Positions 1 through 13,837 of a stretch of 64,000 nucleotides of DNA are shown here, piece by piece. The notes beneath the pieces were generated by a model. The model was not told where the DNA came from. It worked only from the letters and a program-made list of their open reading frames with translations, and ran no database searches. Each line of letters opens with the position of its first letter. The stretch's first letter is position 1. Source of the stretch: Tyto alba (taxonomy: Eukaryota > Chordata > Aves > Strigiformes > Tytonidae); assembly GCF_018691265.1 (NCBI RefSeq), contig NW_024881313.1, positions 33,783,518-33,847,517 of the forward strand, given 5' to 3'. Both the position numbers and the translations under genes were made by a program.

Positions 1-3000
1 TATGAGGTTTTAGTCCTCTTTTGGAAAGATTAATCAGTTTGCAGGGTTTCTTCCACTTGCCCATCAAATAGAGACCGTTTTTAAGAGCCTTTAGCTTTAC
101 AAAAAAGATGTTGATTAGCTGGCTCAAGGATCTCAGCAGCTCTGCTTTTGCCTCCTCCATTTACCACGCTTACATTAGCCTTACCCCAGCTGCCCTTCAA
201 CTTCTCTGTGCTCTGGCATCTCTCCATTAGCTTCCTAGTAAGTTCAGTATATGATGGTCAGGGGAAATAGGACTAGTTGAAGTGACATACAACAAGCCAC
301 AGTCTTGAACATTGTCCAGAGAGGTCCATAAATCTCCTTTCTACTGTTTGTCCAATGGAATCCAGGTATTCTTTTCCAATAGATCAAGTCCAGACGTCCC
401 ACATTTTTTTTAAAGTTCCTACATAAATCTGCCTACAATACGATCCCTTTCCTGCTGTTTCTCTCATGCCTCTACACTCCACCCAACTTGTGCCCCCCAA
501 GATTTCTATTTAGCATCTGCAGCTTCATTGTGCTGACCCTGCTGAAGCAGATTCCCTGCACTGATGTTCAGAGCAACTTCTTACTCTCACGGATATGCCT
601 GTTAACTTACTCCTTTCTTTTCTCTATTCTTTATCTTCTTCACGTGGGGCTTACCCAGATTTTCACTTTTACCACATCTGAATTCATCTTTATTCTAGTC
701 TTGACAGGAGGATTTGAACACATGGACATGCTCCCTCAATTCCCAGCTCTGAATAGGCAACTCACAACCTGCAACAAACGTGTTGCAATTCAAGATAATT
801 TGAACTGTGGAGGCAGAAGTGAAGCTAAATCACTCTACCCTCACATTTTTTTCCAGGCTAGGAACATGTTAGCTGACCTTGAGATGGGTTGTCACTGTCA
901 TTCCCCAGGTAAATTGTGTGTTTTCCAAATCCCTGTGTTACAGGGTGAGGTTGTTAAGGTAGACTTGGGGGTAATGACTGTGAAAAATCATTAGGGAGTT
1001 TGAAGGCTTGATACCATAAAAGACTTGAGGCAAAGAGAATCTTAAAGCCTTGTTCAATAATGTCTTTAATGTATTTTAGCTGGTGGGAAGTTGGTGATAG
1101 TAAACCTGTATGGATGCATATGCTTTACACAATGGACTTTGCCACATACCTTGCTCTGGTAGTTTGGGGATTTTCAGCAAAATGACCCTGATGTCTGCTG
1201 CATGGGCACACAAATACACAAGTACTCTGTAATAAGTGCAAACATGAGAGGGAAAAAACAGTCTTATGGAAACAGTCTGTCACATATGAAACTTATTGTG
1301 TCACAGAGAAAAGTGGCAATTTGAGCTGACCAGGATATGGCTGTGCAGCAGAAGTTACAAGATGCTTTACAGGGAAATGGCCATTATTTTAGTTTCCATG
1401 TGTAACAACTAATTATTATTATTATTATTATTTGTGTAATGAATAACCTGTATTGTTTTTGTATTATGCATTATTCTCATAAACATCTATAGCTTGGTCT
1501 AGAGCATCTAACTATTAAGACTGAACAGCAAAGAAAGGTTCTGGCAAGGTTTAAAAAGTTCTGGTGGGAAGTGACCCAACTGTGTCCAAATGAAGAACTG
1601 CCTCAACCTTGTCTCAGCTCAAGCTTTGTAAGCTAGTTCCCAATACAATCTAGAGGAACAGTTTTGTAATAAAATAGGTCTATAATTAACTAACATTAGC
1701 TTTTAATAACATCTACACTGACATAAGAGAAGCAAGGTCTGGGTTACTTGTATTGCCAGAATTGCTAAAGCAGGAGGGGTTTTTTGGAGGGACAAGACTT
1801 CTTCTAGTAGAGATCTTTGTCACCAGCTGTTGCTACAATACTTATTTCACCCAGCCACTTGATAAACTGTGATTTGAGACCAACAGCTGTGCTGACAAAA
1901 GCTTTGCAGTGTGGTTGTGTTGCACATGTAATTTTGCCACTGTGCTGCCCAAGAGAAAGGAATAAGCTGTAGCAGCAGAAACTTTTCTTCCCCAGTATAA
2001 GTTGCCAGCATTTTACCAGTCAAATACTCATCAATACAACTACCTTGGCCAACAACCACCAACCTTCAGGTCTTACTCTTCTTGTAAGTCAATGAGACAT
2101 TGGCTTCGGGTTGTCTATGTAACATCAAAACCAGGTCTGGTTTCTTCTCTTGCTTGTCACTTTTGAGGTCATTACTAATATCTTCTTTTCTAAATTTTCT
2201 CCTAGTTCTATGATTTTATATAGAGACAGTAAAAATAAATCACCAGAGCACTGGGGAGCCATCCCTGCCTGAATGGTTACAGAATTCAGGCTCCTTTGTA
2301 CATCCAGGGAGGGGGAGTGATGCTGATAAGCTCTCACACAACTACTGTGTCTGACTGTTATTAACCTTTTTTAACCTTGTACTTAATCCTTCTTTCTCCT
2401 ACATTCCCCTTTAGCATTGTCATTTCATTTGCTTTCATTAAAAAAGTAGAAATACCACCTGAAAAAAATTACCCACACAAAAGAAAAGACAGTCAGTGTC
2501 CTGCTGCTCACACATTATTGTGCTAATTCCCTGAGCTACATCACTGGTATAATCAGATTAAAATTTTCAAAAACAGATCATACTAAGTCCGGGAATGATA
2601 AATGGTGGATCAAGCTTTCATTATCATAAAAACAGATAAATAGAAATGAAAATGGAAAACAAATTGAATTGAGTATAAGCAGTAAATAGTCTTCCAAAGG
2701 ATTAGCTGAACACTATTAACAATGATGGCAGGGAAAGCACTTGGTTGCAGATGCTGAGTAATAGCTCTGTAATTGTTCCTCTTACCACTTTTTAAATTAT
2801 TATTTATTTTTACTTAAAAAATCCTGAAGACTGGGTTCAAGACTGAGATTCTGTTATGCCTAGTACTAGTCATTCCTAGAGATGAAAGAGGTTCCCCTCC
2901 AACACTACATCATATGAAACAGAAACTCAAGAAAGCAGATCTTCTACAGACCACAATCAAATTATATTTTTCAGGGAACTGAATTTAAATTGGTGCCACA

Positions 3001-4639
3001 TTTCATAGCTGGGCCCTGAAGCTTTGGGACATACAAAATGGAAAGAACAGGAAAGACATAAAATATTACTATTTTGTGTTATTGAGGCTACAGGTTAGTA
3101 TACAAATAGGTAAAAATTAAGTAGACAAATTCAAAGCTGAACCTGAGAATTTGGAGGGGGGGTGTCAGTGAAAAGATGACAAAAAGAATGATGTTTTTTA
3201 AGTCCATTTACATTAAGATTTCTGGCAGATTTTGAAATGCAGCTTGCCACCTGCTCTAATCGCAGAATACTGCAGAATGTGACAAAAAGAAAAACATCTT
3301 CTGTCTGGTCTAACTCAGCAAGACTATCATAATTCAACAAAGGAATAACAGCACATCAGCACCCAACACTAATTTTATATTGATTAAAAGCTATGTTTAA
3401 AACGTGTTGTTATCTTCAGATCTGTCCCTTTCAATCACAGATTATATATAGACAGACATTAGAAAACGTACTCTAAAGATCCTTGCCCTGGTTGGGGGAG
3501 GTGATAGGATCCAGGGCAGAAGTTTTCTGCCATGTGCCATTTAAATCTTCCTTTTGCAGGTCATCTGGCAAAGCTGAGCAGCAAGTTCAGCTCAGCCTGT
3601 GTTCATGTGCTTTGAACTATTTAACATCTTCAATAAACCTTATGTCTAGGAGCTCATCATTTTAGATACTGAGAGCTCCATTAACGAAGGCTGTGACACT
3701 TTACATTACCCAGTTGCTTGCAGGTGTAGTTTCTGCCAGAGGTTTCTTATTTGGAGAAGAGTGCACTAAGAGACATTAATTACATTTCACTCATTTTTAT
3801 ATACACTGACTTATTTCCATTAGCTTTTTAAACTCAGAGGCAAATCTTGTACTTTTGCTTATGTAGGTTTATTTGCTATATTTATGCATACCAGGGGAGA
3901 AAATTACTAAAATTATTTGCCCAATTTTGATGTCTGCTCCTACATTAAGCAAGCTCCAGATTCTATGAGTAGTAGCAGTTTCACCAAGATTATTCTCATG
4001 CCTGGGCAGCAAACGTGATTCATCGTGTTGGACTGTAAATCCCTGTAAGAGCTCTATTTTTGTTACCCCTTGAAAAACTTTCTTAGTTGCACGTAATGGT
4101 GATGTAACAAGACAAGGCATCCCAAGATATCCTCAACACATGACATCCTTCTGCTGAAGGTTACTCACTCTCTCCCAGCTCACTTTCAAAGAGCCTATAT
4201 TGGGTGTAAATGTCAGTAAGAGACTTTTTTGCTTGAGTGAAGGCAGACTTTGCAACCCACTGAAGTTTTATATTTGTTTTGATACAAAGCATGCAAATGG
4301 CATCCTGCTTATAAAAGAATGATATGCATGTTATTTAATCTCCCCAGTGCCTTCCACATTACTCACAGAATTCATCTACCATTCATTTATCCAGAGTCTA
4401 GAATTGGGAATTCATTTGAAATAAGAGTTTCTGGCCTTCCAGATATTATTTTAATTTTGTGTTAGTATTTTATTTGAAATGATAAATTATTGTGACTTTT
4501 TTGTGTTTTTATACTTCCTTATCACCCCATTTGATTCAGTAATTAGAAAACAAGGGACTCTAGTAGACCTATAGGCTATGTCCCAGCTGAGGATTTGCAG
4601 TGCTTTTATCATCCCAAGCAATGCTGAGCTGAGTGCTTC
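1..4639. other. Unique AT-rich sequence, no gene recognised
   Basis: No coding region is supported here. A 168-codon plus-strand open frame at 488-994 and several shorter ones match no family I know, lack codon structure and are within chance for this length and composition. The only clear simple repeat is an ATT tract near 1411-1432. The rest is ordinary non-repetitive AT-rich sequence of the kind found in avian introns or intergenic DNA. Confidence 0.6.
1411..1432. repeat. (ATT)n microsatellite
   Basis: About seven ATT units in an uninterrupted run. It is a simple sequence repeat with no associated element visible on either side. Confidence 0.9.
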
Positions 4640-4906
4640 TCAGAGACCTCCAGTAATGGACATTGTACATCTCCCACAAAGTTCTTCCAAGAAGACTTTT
4701 TCCTAACCTGAATGTAATTCTAACGTGAATACCATTTTCTGTGGGTTAAGCTCACTACTCCTTGTCCAATTCCCATGGTACTGCAAAATTCATACTCCCT
4801 ATTTTCAGCAAATTGAAGATAGGTCACATATTTTAGGACTTCTCTTCTGGAGTTCATTGTCCAGAGTCTCTACAACTGCTCAGCATTTTCTTTAAATGTT
4901 TTACCA
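4640..4906 (-). mobile_element. Old CR1 LINE fragment (3' region, antisense)
   Basis: Read on the minus strand, this stretch follows the conserved 3' untranslated part of CR1. On the plus strand the matching landmarks come in the expected antisense order: a 'ccagtaatgga' block, then 'ttcttccaagaag', then 'ttaagctcactactccttgtcc', then a segment about short spans preceding 'cttctcttctgga'. Each matches remembered CR1 antisense text with many substitutions, so the copy is old. The ends are approximate; the terminal microsatellite is not preserved. Non-coding relic. Confidence 0.6.
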
Positions 4907-7900
4907 ATACGTTTATATATCACTGCAGGTAAGATCTAACCACTGCTGACTACAATGTGCATGGACTTAAAGTCTCCTGCAAATAAGCATTTGTATATAC
5001 ATCTCCCAGCCTAACATATGGGCTTACAATAGCACAGCACAGTACACCAGGGGTCATGAAGATGTCACCAAAATGTAATACATAAAATTACACTTTCCTA
5101 GTTTTTCTGAAATGTTAATATCTGGAAAAACTTCCCCTCTAGCATTTCACAAATTAATTTTCTCTAAACATTGCAATCTAGACCCAAATATATCCAATAT
5201 TTTCATTTTTTCTGTTATGAATTGCCAAACAGTTTATTTACTAGCTTGGATTTTAGACACTGAAGAAAACATCATCTCCTTGAAGAAAGCTGTCCAGAGG
5301 CCCCAGTCTCTACCGAAGTCTGCATCCCCCACATAACGCCACCTAGGACAAGCACTTCTGCTGCAATCACAAAACAGACACTCTGCTTTTCTATTCCCAC
5401 TCCCTCTAACTCTGCCAGAATTACAAAACAGGCGAGATTCTTTGTCGGGATCTGGGCTGCCTTTTTCATTTAGGGTTACACTGGAGACTGCTAATGCACG
5501 ATGTTTTGCTACAATAATTAGGTTAGTCAGGAGCATGAAATGAAGTCATAGTTCTAGCTGACCAAATTAAGCTTGGCAATAGAATTAACCCTGTAACTAT
5601 CTTGACACAGTGCCGAAACTCCTCACCAGGAGATTTGGCAACTCTGTGCTACCATTGTATTCCTACATCTTGCTAGTCAGTGGTTTCTAAAGTTTGAATT
5701 TAAATCTCTAGTTTTGCTAGTTGCAAAATGGATGCCAAGAATTCCTGATTTAGTCTTTTAAGCCCTTCAGTGATTGTTCATGGCCAATCACCTGTTTTTC
5801 TGGTAGGCTGTATGTGTAAGAAATACAATTAGGTGCAATTTGTGATGCAGTTTTACAAAGCCACCTTTGTGATGAGAGAAATGCGGGAATGCAATTTTGG
5901 AAGAATATGTAATAAATGGAGAGCAATCAAAAAGGTAAGTCAGACCACAAAGAAAGTAAGTGGCAATATAATGTATTTGACAAGCAGAAATATGAAAGCT
6001 AATAAGGTGCAGCTGTGCAAGGCAGAGGAAGCTATGTTTGATTTTGTATCATTTATAAGAAGCCATTCAATTGCCTGTCACCATATTAGCATATTTAAAT
6101 AGTTTTAATCTGGTTTCATCAGTGTGATTAAAATTGCTGACAAGGATGGAAAATAATGATGAACAGAATCAAGCATAGCAGATAGTGGGACTGCAAATGG
6201 GCTTACAGAAGCATTAGGAACAGCAGCACACCTAATACAACAGCAAAACCAGATCAGAAGGGAAAAACTCAGGAGGCAAAATTACAAGTGAGCATGTTTC
6301 GAAACCTTCTTTCCTTTTCTGATTTTAGTTCACTCTTTGAATTAGATCACAGCTGAAGCAGGTGTCAAAGGGGGTAGAAGATACCTGCAACAAAAGAGAT
6401 ATTACTTTTCAAGAAATTCACTCAGAGGCACCAACTCTTATATGTCCTGTACTGCCTGAGATCTGCCAATGGGCAGAGTTAGCTGGCACATCACTGGTTC
6501 TGCCAAAAAGAACTGAGGAGACTGACAAGTGCTCAGAAACATCAGGAGCTTGAAAACTCATGAGACCCTTCTGAAAGTATTTTTTCTTTTAAGAATTATG
6601 ATTTGTAAAGTTTTCTGATCTTGACATGGAAACTAAGGAAACATTTTAATTGATAACTAAGAAATATTGCAAGTGAGGCTTTAAGAAGAGCATTGATGGC
6701 TCTTGAAGAAGTTGAAAGACCTGGAAAGTATCTCCTTCCTGCATGCCCCAAAGTAATTTAAGCATACTAATTTCAATCCTTAAGCAGAGTGGTAACAGCA
6801 AACTCATTTCCACATTAAGATACAACTGATGTGATGCCAAAGAGTATTCACAGTGTAGAGGAAGTTCCTCTGTATTCCCCAATGTCTGCAAAAGTCTATT
6901 TTGAGCCTCTGGGTTTCTGCAATTCCTCCTTGTCGGAGTTTGGAGCTGGAGCAGCTGCCATTTCTGGAATGCGAGAACTGCAGATGTACTGCTTTCCTGC
7001 AGGACTCCCTTCCCTTCATGCACCACAGCCTTGGTCACTGCACACTCAGAGTGAGATGATATCTGTCGCAAAGTCTCCTCCACACACCTATCTCCATTTT
7101 TTATCATTTAAGCATCACAGAATATTGCAGCATCCCCATACTAAAAGCACACAGAGGATCTGCATCTTTAGGCCTCCAAAATAACAATAAAAACCTACTC
7201 ACTTCTAATATTACACTAATATACAGACAGTATATCGTGGCATATATAGGAACTAAGCTCATGTACTAGATTTCAGGCTAGCATCTGTGAGACCATTCTT
7301 CCTCTCCTCTGTAGGGTCTACAAGCATTCAGAGACTTGACAAAATCAGCATCTCTGTTCCCTCCAAGAGAAGTTATGGGGTAATATCCCCAAGACTGGAT
7401 GCTGCCCCAGGGGCAATGATTAGGAGTTGGGAACCTGTGGACCACACCCATCAGCTGCCTCTTTCCTCCCCTGTAGATTGTGGCTTTCTCTGACTTTGTA
7501 GAAGTAGCTAAACTGTGGGAGAGCATGCTACAGATCAGTGGGAGGGCAAAACAAGCAGAGAGAAACCAGTTGATGTGTAATCAGAAACAGTAGAAATACA
7601 TACAAAAGAAATTGTCCTTATTCTTGCAGCTCTAGCTCCCTTTGTATCTTTTTCACCTAAGCATTTTTCCATTGAAAATGACAGAAGGCAATATGTCACT
7701 GAGAACAGAGATGACAATTGCAAATGGTAGGTGTTTTCACTAGAATTGCCAACACAAATTTTGATCTCTTTCTCCCATGGAGGCCTTCGGGAGAAAAAAT
7801 TATACCTTGGAGGTTTTCTGAAAAGCTGGAATATTGCAATAAAATATAATGCAGTACAGGGCTATATAAAATTTATGGAGAACCTTTTATGAGAACATCC

Positions 7901-10900
7901 CAGGGGGCTTCATATAATAGCTATAAAACAGTAAAACACATCATGGCACAGATTTAATTTTTTAAATGGCAGATTATATATTAATGATTTAGCATCATTA
8001 CACTTCATTGGAGGTCTAAGAACACTAATAAAATTGTTCTATCTAAAGTTGTTTTAGGTGAAAGGCATTTAATGTGTGAATATGGTTCATATTTTAATAA
8101 GTTTAATTGGCTGATTAAAACAATACCAAAATAAAAACAAATATGATGTGTTTCAGCCAGGAAGGGTTTCTGAATTATTAGTCACTGTAATTTGTTCACC
8201 ATTCCCTCAGGTTACCCAGGTCCATCCCTCCCAAACTTGCAAAGGCACAACTGAGAGGAAAGCAGCTGAACAGAACATTGTGCTCATGTTGAAACGTGCA
8301 CCCTTGTGCCATCTAACCTGTCAAAATACCTCTACCAAGGATAATATGTAAAGAATAAGGAGGGTCCTGGCAAGGAAGAAAAGCAAAGGAATATACATGA
8401 TCAACAACATTAGAAATGTCTTGGCTTCCTTTCATGCCTCTCCACTGGCATTACTATAACTTACTTCTCCTATGCCCCCATAACCACCTGCACGACCTTA
8501 CATATTAGAAGCTGACTCTAGCTGGGTAGTCCAGAGCTTTCACTGCACTCCCACGGGTTATTAGCTATAGACACAGTTTTCTGCTGAAACTAGGTTTAAG
8601 TCTTTTTAAATGAGAACTAGCACCAGAACTCTAGAAACAAGATTGAACAGCAACTATGAAAATGAGTTGAAGAAAGATAAGCCAAGCACAATGCAACACA
8701 CAATTAATAGGCTGAATAAAGTTATGAACTGACCTCAGGGAATAAAAAGTAAAAGAATGGTGTCTGTTTTTCAGCTCTTTGATATAGAAAAGAGGTCAAA
8801 TCTGGGAAAAAAAAAATCAAAGTCAAAGACCAAAGTGGGAGCATCAAGTCAGATGGGACAGTAACAATTAGACGCATTAGTGACTGTGAAAGCTCAGCAA
8901 CTGTATTTATCTGCTTCTGTACACTTAAGTTTAACACTAAAGTGACCACCAACCCACATATTTAAAAGAACATCCAAGGAATCTATAACCATGCAGGGTC
9001 TTGAAATATCAAAAAGCAGCCTGGGAAGCCTGCTTGGTTACTTCTATTGGTAATCCCTCTGTGGGAAGTTAGGTTGAAGCAATAGTTTGTTTTGTTCTAA
9101 ACTCCAAGGTCCTTCATCTCATACTGGCAATGAGCTGAAGGACCATCACAAGAAACTGTTGGGGAAACACGAGCTCTAACCTTGAGGTAGCTGTCTAGGG
9201 ACAAGGGAAGTCATTTTCTATGGACAAAGACCATATTTACACGAGATATATCCAGTGGTGTTGAAGATCAACACAAAACACAAACCCCCATCCTTGAATT
9301 TGACCTGATATTTGGCAGAGTATCTGGGAAGACTGAGCTGCACAGATGCCTTCAACAGAGCATCTGCTGAAACTGCAACAGCTTTATCTGAGAGGGATGT
9401 GAGTGATCACATTCCCACCCGAACACCCTCTGTGTACACACTGCTGTGGATGAGAGCAAATGTATCACAACAGCCAGGCATACCCACTGGCCTGGATAAG
9501 ACCTTTTATAGCTCTAAGTCCTCGTACATGAGAGGCAGAACCATGTGCAGGATGTTTTTTCCTCCTCAGGAGTGGAATTCACAGTGATCTGACCCTGTTC
9601 ATGCACTTCTGACCATCTCTGTACTGCCTCAGAAAGGGGACATACAGACATACACTTATACTCTCTGTCTCCAGCCTCCGTACAGGGGAGATACATTTGT
9701 TCTCTTGCCTGGAAACCACTGTAACAGTGAAGTAAGCATCTGGATTCCTCACCTTTCCCTCCAAACACAACATGAAGTCTGGTCTTGTGCAAAGGCAGAT
9801 CAGGAGTAGTTCTACAGTAAGGTAGACAAACAATTCAGCCAGGCATCCCCCCAAACCATCTTAGTATCTGTCCTTATCTCTTAACAAAAATGAAGAATGT
9901 CAAGTCCTTCATATTAGTTAAACAAAAAAGTTTCTGATCCCAAAATTTTCTGTGTATTTGCTAACAGGGAAATGAATTCAATTCCCACTGTCTCTGAAGC
10001 CCCTGTAGATGCCACATGGGCTGAGTGTTCTGTAGTGACAAAGGACATATATTGGTCAAACCAACGGAAGCAAATCTAGCCTGTAATAGGACTTGTCAAC
10101 CAGGATATCACCTAGCAGGCTTAATAGCTCTGACTGATCTAAAAAGTTGTAAATGAACAAAATCTATATGTTTTACAAAAATGTGTAAGTAATCAGAGCC
10201 CTGTAGTACTGAAATGATAAGCTCAAAGATAGCATAGGAGAAAGCTCCTTATTGCATAATCCTCAGCTCTCAAGCAAGCCAAGCGTAAAATCCTTTAATC
10301 AAATCTAATAACCTGGGATAATCTTCAAAATAATGACTTCAAGGAATAACACATTCCTGCATTCATTAAATCCTAAGATTTTAAAAAATTTATTTTCTTT
10401 AGCAGCAGTGTAAAAGGTATTCTCACGTGTTGCATTATGCATAACTTTCCACAAGTAATAACAAATATTAAAAAAAAAAATTATTACACATTCTGATTGT
10501 ACTCGAACTAGCTTCATCAACAGAATACAGCTATTTTCTGTATACAGGAACAAATGACAAGTAAGTATAGCCATATCATATGTTGAAACATGATGGGTTT
10601 TTTCCCCAAAAAATTCATCCCAAGTATCAGAAGTATTCACAGCTCATGAGAACAGATTTATTAAGAAGAAAAGTCTCACTCTTGTCCTTGTTTCCTTAGA
10701 AGTTTCTTATTTGCCAATCTTTGGGAGCTTTGGGTTCATATGTATTAACTGACCCACAGCCACATTTCTTTCTAGGAAATTCTATCTACAAGTATTTTAG
10801 AGAACTGAGAGTACACAAGACTGAAACATACTGCCTCACGGACAGTTTTAAAGCCACTGAACACATCAAATTTTGTCTTAGCATAAACCATCTCAGAGTC

Positions 10901-11469
10901 TAAGTAGAGCCATCTATGCCCCCTGTAAAACTGGTAGATGACATTATAGACAAATTAGTTCTAACTCCCTGGCCAACTACCACCTTAGCAATTATATTTT
11001 GCCTGTTTAAGATGCTCTTTCAAATTTGTTCTATTTTGAAGCATAACAAATATTGAAAAAAAAAAAAAACTCAGAAGCTAATACAACTGATTTCATTTCA
11101 TCTTGTGAACAGATTTGTCTGTATTATGAACAAATGATCACAAAGACATTTATTTTTCTGCTCACTCATCAATTGGGAAGTGAGAATGTAGTATTTACAC
11201 TTTACACACAGAGCTAAATAGTTTTCAATCAAAGGTTTATATATGAATTTAACTAGCTGTCTGTATAAAGTGAGTAGTTAGCTATGGCATGTGAGATTAT
11301 CCCTCTTTTCAGTGATTAGGTGTCTCAAATTAAAGGTAGGACAACAACAAATTCTTACTGTCAGCAGTATTCCTATTCATTCTCATTTCATTCTGTTCAC
11401 AAGTCAGCATGGCATTAGTAAGAAGGGTCACTGACTCCAAATAGTCATGCAAATAAAAATCTCATTTCA
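4907..11469. other. Gene-free stretch, no element recognised
   Basis: Mostly unique sequence. Open frames such as the minus-strand 153-codon frame at 6646-7107 match no family I know and are within chance expectation. A possible small plus-strand exon around 5851-5934 has a strong donor (AAAAAG then GTAAGT) but a weak acceptor; it is described in the findings. Short A-runs occur near 8810, 10471 and 11057. I recognise no LTR, LINE or SINE here. Confidence 0.5.
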
Positions 11470-13450
11470 TCACACCATAGAAAATTAAGCTGGGAGAGGC
11501 ATTAACTGGTCCACCCAGCTCCCTGCCTAAAGCAGGATTCCTTCTGACATTCCTGATGAATATTTGTCAAACCTACTCTTAAACCAGCTCTAATGATGGA
11601 GACTCCACAGCTCAACTTGAATCTTCCATGCTGCAGGTCCAATCCTTTCCTTTTTCCATTTTCAAAATGCATTTAAAGATACTCTCCTTTTTCCTTTAAC
11701 TAGAGAAAGGCTGGGGGGCGTGTCAGGGGGAAAGGGAGTAAAAAATAATAAGAAAATTAAATTAAATAAGGAAGAGAGTATGTTCTCTTCAGCATTCCTT
11801 GTTTAGCTTGAAAAAGTCCAATTCTTTTAACATTTCTTTGTAGGTTATGTTTCTAGCTGGTCTCAGCTAGAGAATAGGTCATCTCTTTCTTGAAGGGCAA
11901 CACTGAAAACAGCACAATTCTCCATCTAAGGCCATCCTTTTGCTATGTAGAATTATCATCATATTGCAGACTGCTCCTGCTCATACAGCCCTTGTGACAC
12001 TAACGGGTTTGCAAAAGCTTGCCATCCTTCACCTATGTCTAATTTGCAGTCCTCTATAACCTCTTCATCTATCTCTGAATGCCCAGATATTTTTCTTTTT
12101 GTTCTACATTCACATACTTGATTAGTCCTACATAGATATAGCCATTCACATACTTGATTATTCCTACATAGATACAGCCATTCCCTATTAAATAATATTC
12201 TATTTTTTCAGATCATACCTCCAGTCTGTCAGATCATTTTGAATTATGGCCTGTATTGCAGTGTATTGATAGGGATTCTCATCTCAGTATGCTCTCCATT
12301 GTGCAGGTCACTAACAAAAACACTGGGCACAGTCAAACTCAGAGAAGACCCTTGAAGAACTTCACTGACAATATCTTTCATTTCAACATGAAATGCTTGT
12401 GTGCTATGTTGTTCTGAGAGTACTAACCAGTCTACAGTCATTTCCTCTAGACCATATTTCACTACTGTCCATTCACATTCTACATCCACTGGATAACTTA
12501 TTTATCTCCATGCACTCTCAGAACAACAACAACAAAAAAAAAATAAAAAAACCATGCTAAGAGCTGCTAAAATTGTTTTGACAAAAAAACTTTGCATAAT
12601 CATTTTGAAATCTGCTTCTGCTGTGTTTCTCTCCTGCTCTAGGCTGGAATTTCAATCCTTGACACACTGGTATTAATAGTGCTGTCTACTTGATGGCAAG
12701 TGAAGATCAATACAGAATAAAGCATTTATTGCTTTAGGCTTCTCCAAATCTTCTGTCTATTAAGTGTCAACATTTAGACTTCTTATAACTAATGCACCTT
12801 GCTATTTCATCTCGCTTTATGTCTTGACCTTTCTGATTAGGTCACTGAGAGCTCTTACAATGCCTTTATTCTCCTTCTTAGTAGCCTGACCTAGTTTCTA
12901 CTTTCTGTATCCTTTCCTCCTGTGTTTGAAGTCAGTGAAAGTCTCATAATTTAGCCAAGTTGATCTCTTACTGACTTCTTATCTCCCCTCCACAAGGAAA
13001 GTGCCTTATTAATATTCTTCTTTAAGGAACTGCCAGCTTGCTTAAATTCCCTATCTTCTATGAAGGAAGATAGCTACTTATCTTCCTTCAGGTCCTATGA
13101 ATCATAAATGTATCATTTCATGATCATTATTGCCTAACCTGGCCTTTGTCTAGACATTGTCAAACAAACTGTTTCTTCCTATTGGTCAGTATCTAATCAA
13201 AGTTCACCCTATGCTAGTTATCTTAATCATCTTTATCAAAGTCCATCAGAAGCATGTTCAAAGAACTTGCTAAACAGACTCTCTCTGAAATACATTTTCT
13301 TTGCAACAGATACGTGGGTAATTAATAACCTGCATTAAGACTTACAGCTCCTTCAGCTTATTCTTCATTCTTCTTGCATTACAGTGATTTCTATCCAGTC
13401 CTACGACTTTATGAAGAACAACCCAGCCTGGCTTTCATATTCATCTAAGT
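11470..13450 (-). mobile_element. Ancient CR1 LINE, antisense, 3' UTR to endonuclease
   Basis: A long, degraded CR1 copy lying antisense. From left to right on the plus strand it runs 3' UTR (about 11470-11900), reverse-transcriptase region (about 12200-12500), then the ORF2 linker and apurinic-type endonuclease region (about 12780-13420). The endonuclease part is recognisable around 13085-13130, where the minus strand retains the frame of the conserved G-x-x-D-H-E-M-I stretch, and near 13300-13330, where it matches the coding for the GDFNYPD-like block. CR1 ORF2 normally spans about 2.7 kb, so this copy has lost internal segments. No open frame survives. It contains a 36 bp tandem duplication at 12108-12179. 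Identity to the CR1 group is well supported; the subfamily is not. Confidence 0.75.
12108..12179. repeat. 36 bp tandem duplication (2 copies)
   Basis: Two adjacent 36 bp copies, 12108-12143 and 12144-12179, differ at only two positions. They lie inside the ancient antisense CR1. Because the copies are far more alike than the host CR1 is to its family, the duplication is much younger than the element. Confidence 0.9.
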
Positions 13451-13837
13451 CATCATTGTTTATGCTACTTCTGGCACTGATTAGTTTCAAGTCAGAGATC
13501 TTCACTGGTCTCTATTTTTGCCCATGACCATGTCAAACATCATTCTTAAATGAGGAAAAAAAAGGCCTCCTGGTATGCATTTACTTCCAAGATGCATATT
13601 GTTGCTCCCTGTACTCTGACCCCAGACTGAATTGGCTGACAATAACACCAGCTGTGACCTTGTTTCTCTCATCCTTGCCTGTCCCCATCAGCCTTATGAC
13701 CACTTCAACCTGCAGTACTTAAATGTTCACTGGAGAGAATAAAATCCCCGCAAAACAGGAAACCTGAACAGGTCACTGAAATTGAAAGCTGACCACAGCA
13801 GATTAAATGACTTCAACTATTCAATGAAAGTGTTTAG
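13451..13837. other. Spacer between two antisense CR1 fragments
   Basis: About 390 bp that I cannot align confidently to CR1. It may be decayed CR1 5' sequence or the original host DNA that separated two insertions. No open frame or simple repeat stands out. Confidence 0.4.

Noticed and set aside
488..994. Plus-strand frame of 168 codons near the window start
   Set aside because: No recognisable domain, no promoter or splice context; its length is within chance for six frames over 64 kb.
6646..7107. Minus-strand frame of 153 codons
   Set aside because: Overlaps plus-strand frames and matches no family I know; within chance expectation.
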